Below, piece by piece: positions 51,498-51,505 of a DNA stretch of 51,505 nucleotides. Made by a program: the position numbers and the translations under genes. How positions within the stretch are numbered: position 1 is the stretch's first letter; the number at the start of each line of letters is the position of its first letter. The stretch lies in NCBI GenBank assembly GCA_019455105.1, contig JACFMZ010000002.1, forward strand, positions 1-51,505. The letters run 5' to 3'. The stretch is from Bacteroidota bacterium (GTDB lineage Bacteria > Bacteroidota > Ignavibacteria > UBA10030 > UBA8401). The notes beneath the pieces are model-generated. The model was not told the DNA's origin, made no database searches, and was given only the letters and a program-made list of their open reading frames with translations.

Positions 51498-51505
51498 CCT
51501 CAAAT

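Overview
The window looks like a chromosomal segment of an Ignavibacteria-type (Bacteroidota/Chlorobiota superphylum) bacterium, roughly 42-45% GC by eye. The lineage call rests on three things: C-terminal NYPNPF-type sorting modules typical of type IX secretion, an ATP synthase operon that starts with a bactofilin and lacks beta and epsilon genes, and a Sec-type (clade II) nitrous oxide reductase cluster. The assignment is an inference; no rRNA or tRNA gene is visible.

Layout. 1-4.1 kb (minus strand): a secreted GH15-like glycosidase running off the left edge, an alpha/beta hydrolase, an AAA/DUF4143 ATPase, and a decayed 5' fragment of a second copy of the hydrolase. 4.3-7.6 kb is an accessory, repeat-rich stretch. 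A PEGA lipoprotein and a Phd/ParE-type toxin-antitoxin pair (toxin frameshifted) each sit between inverted GTTAG...CTAAC ends and share long flanking repeats, an arrangement reminiscent of integron cassettes. An ORF6N regulator gene follows, flanked by a different direct repeat. 7.7-14.8 kb: housekeeping and small enzyme genes (Sua5, MurB, dienelactone hydrolase, YkvA-like, SGNH esterase, FKBP isomerase, threonine dehydrogenase-like epimerase, GNAT, minimal zincin). 14.8-17.7 kb: an AT-rich type II restriction-modification unit (methyltransferase, TdeIII-like endonuclease, small third gene). 17.9-23.7 kb: ABC-F protein, EamA transporter, dGTPase, RlmD. 23.7-27.9 kb: an outer-membrane barrel, a sorting-domain lipoprotein, and a 947-codon T9SS surface-protein gene broken by one in-frame TGA. 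28.0-35.0 kb (minus): DoxX, then the nos cluster in transcription order cytochrome c, nosZ, membrane protein, nosL, nosD, nosF, nosY. 35.3-39.9 kb: ClC channel, hydrolase, class V aminotransferase, glycosyltransferase.

39.9-51.2 kb is one long plus-strand block. A sigma70-like promoter precedes an M23 peptidase, bactofilin, atpZ, an AtpI-like gene, atpB, atpE, atpF, atpH, atpA and atpG, then ffh, rpsP, khpA, rimM, trmD, rplS and an mqnA-like gene. It joins cell-shape, energy, secretion and translation functions. A 47-residue membrane peptide with a strong ribosome-binding site and an upstream hairpin closes the window.

Physiologically the window suggests a respiring organism able to reduce N2O, using menaquinone made through futalosine if the MqnA call is right, and exporting surface proteins by type IX secretion. 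Most novelty lies at 4.3-7.6 kb (cassette-like mosaic), 14.8-17.7 kb (restriction unit with an unrecognised third gene) and 25-27.9 kb (stop-interrupted surface protein).
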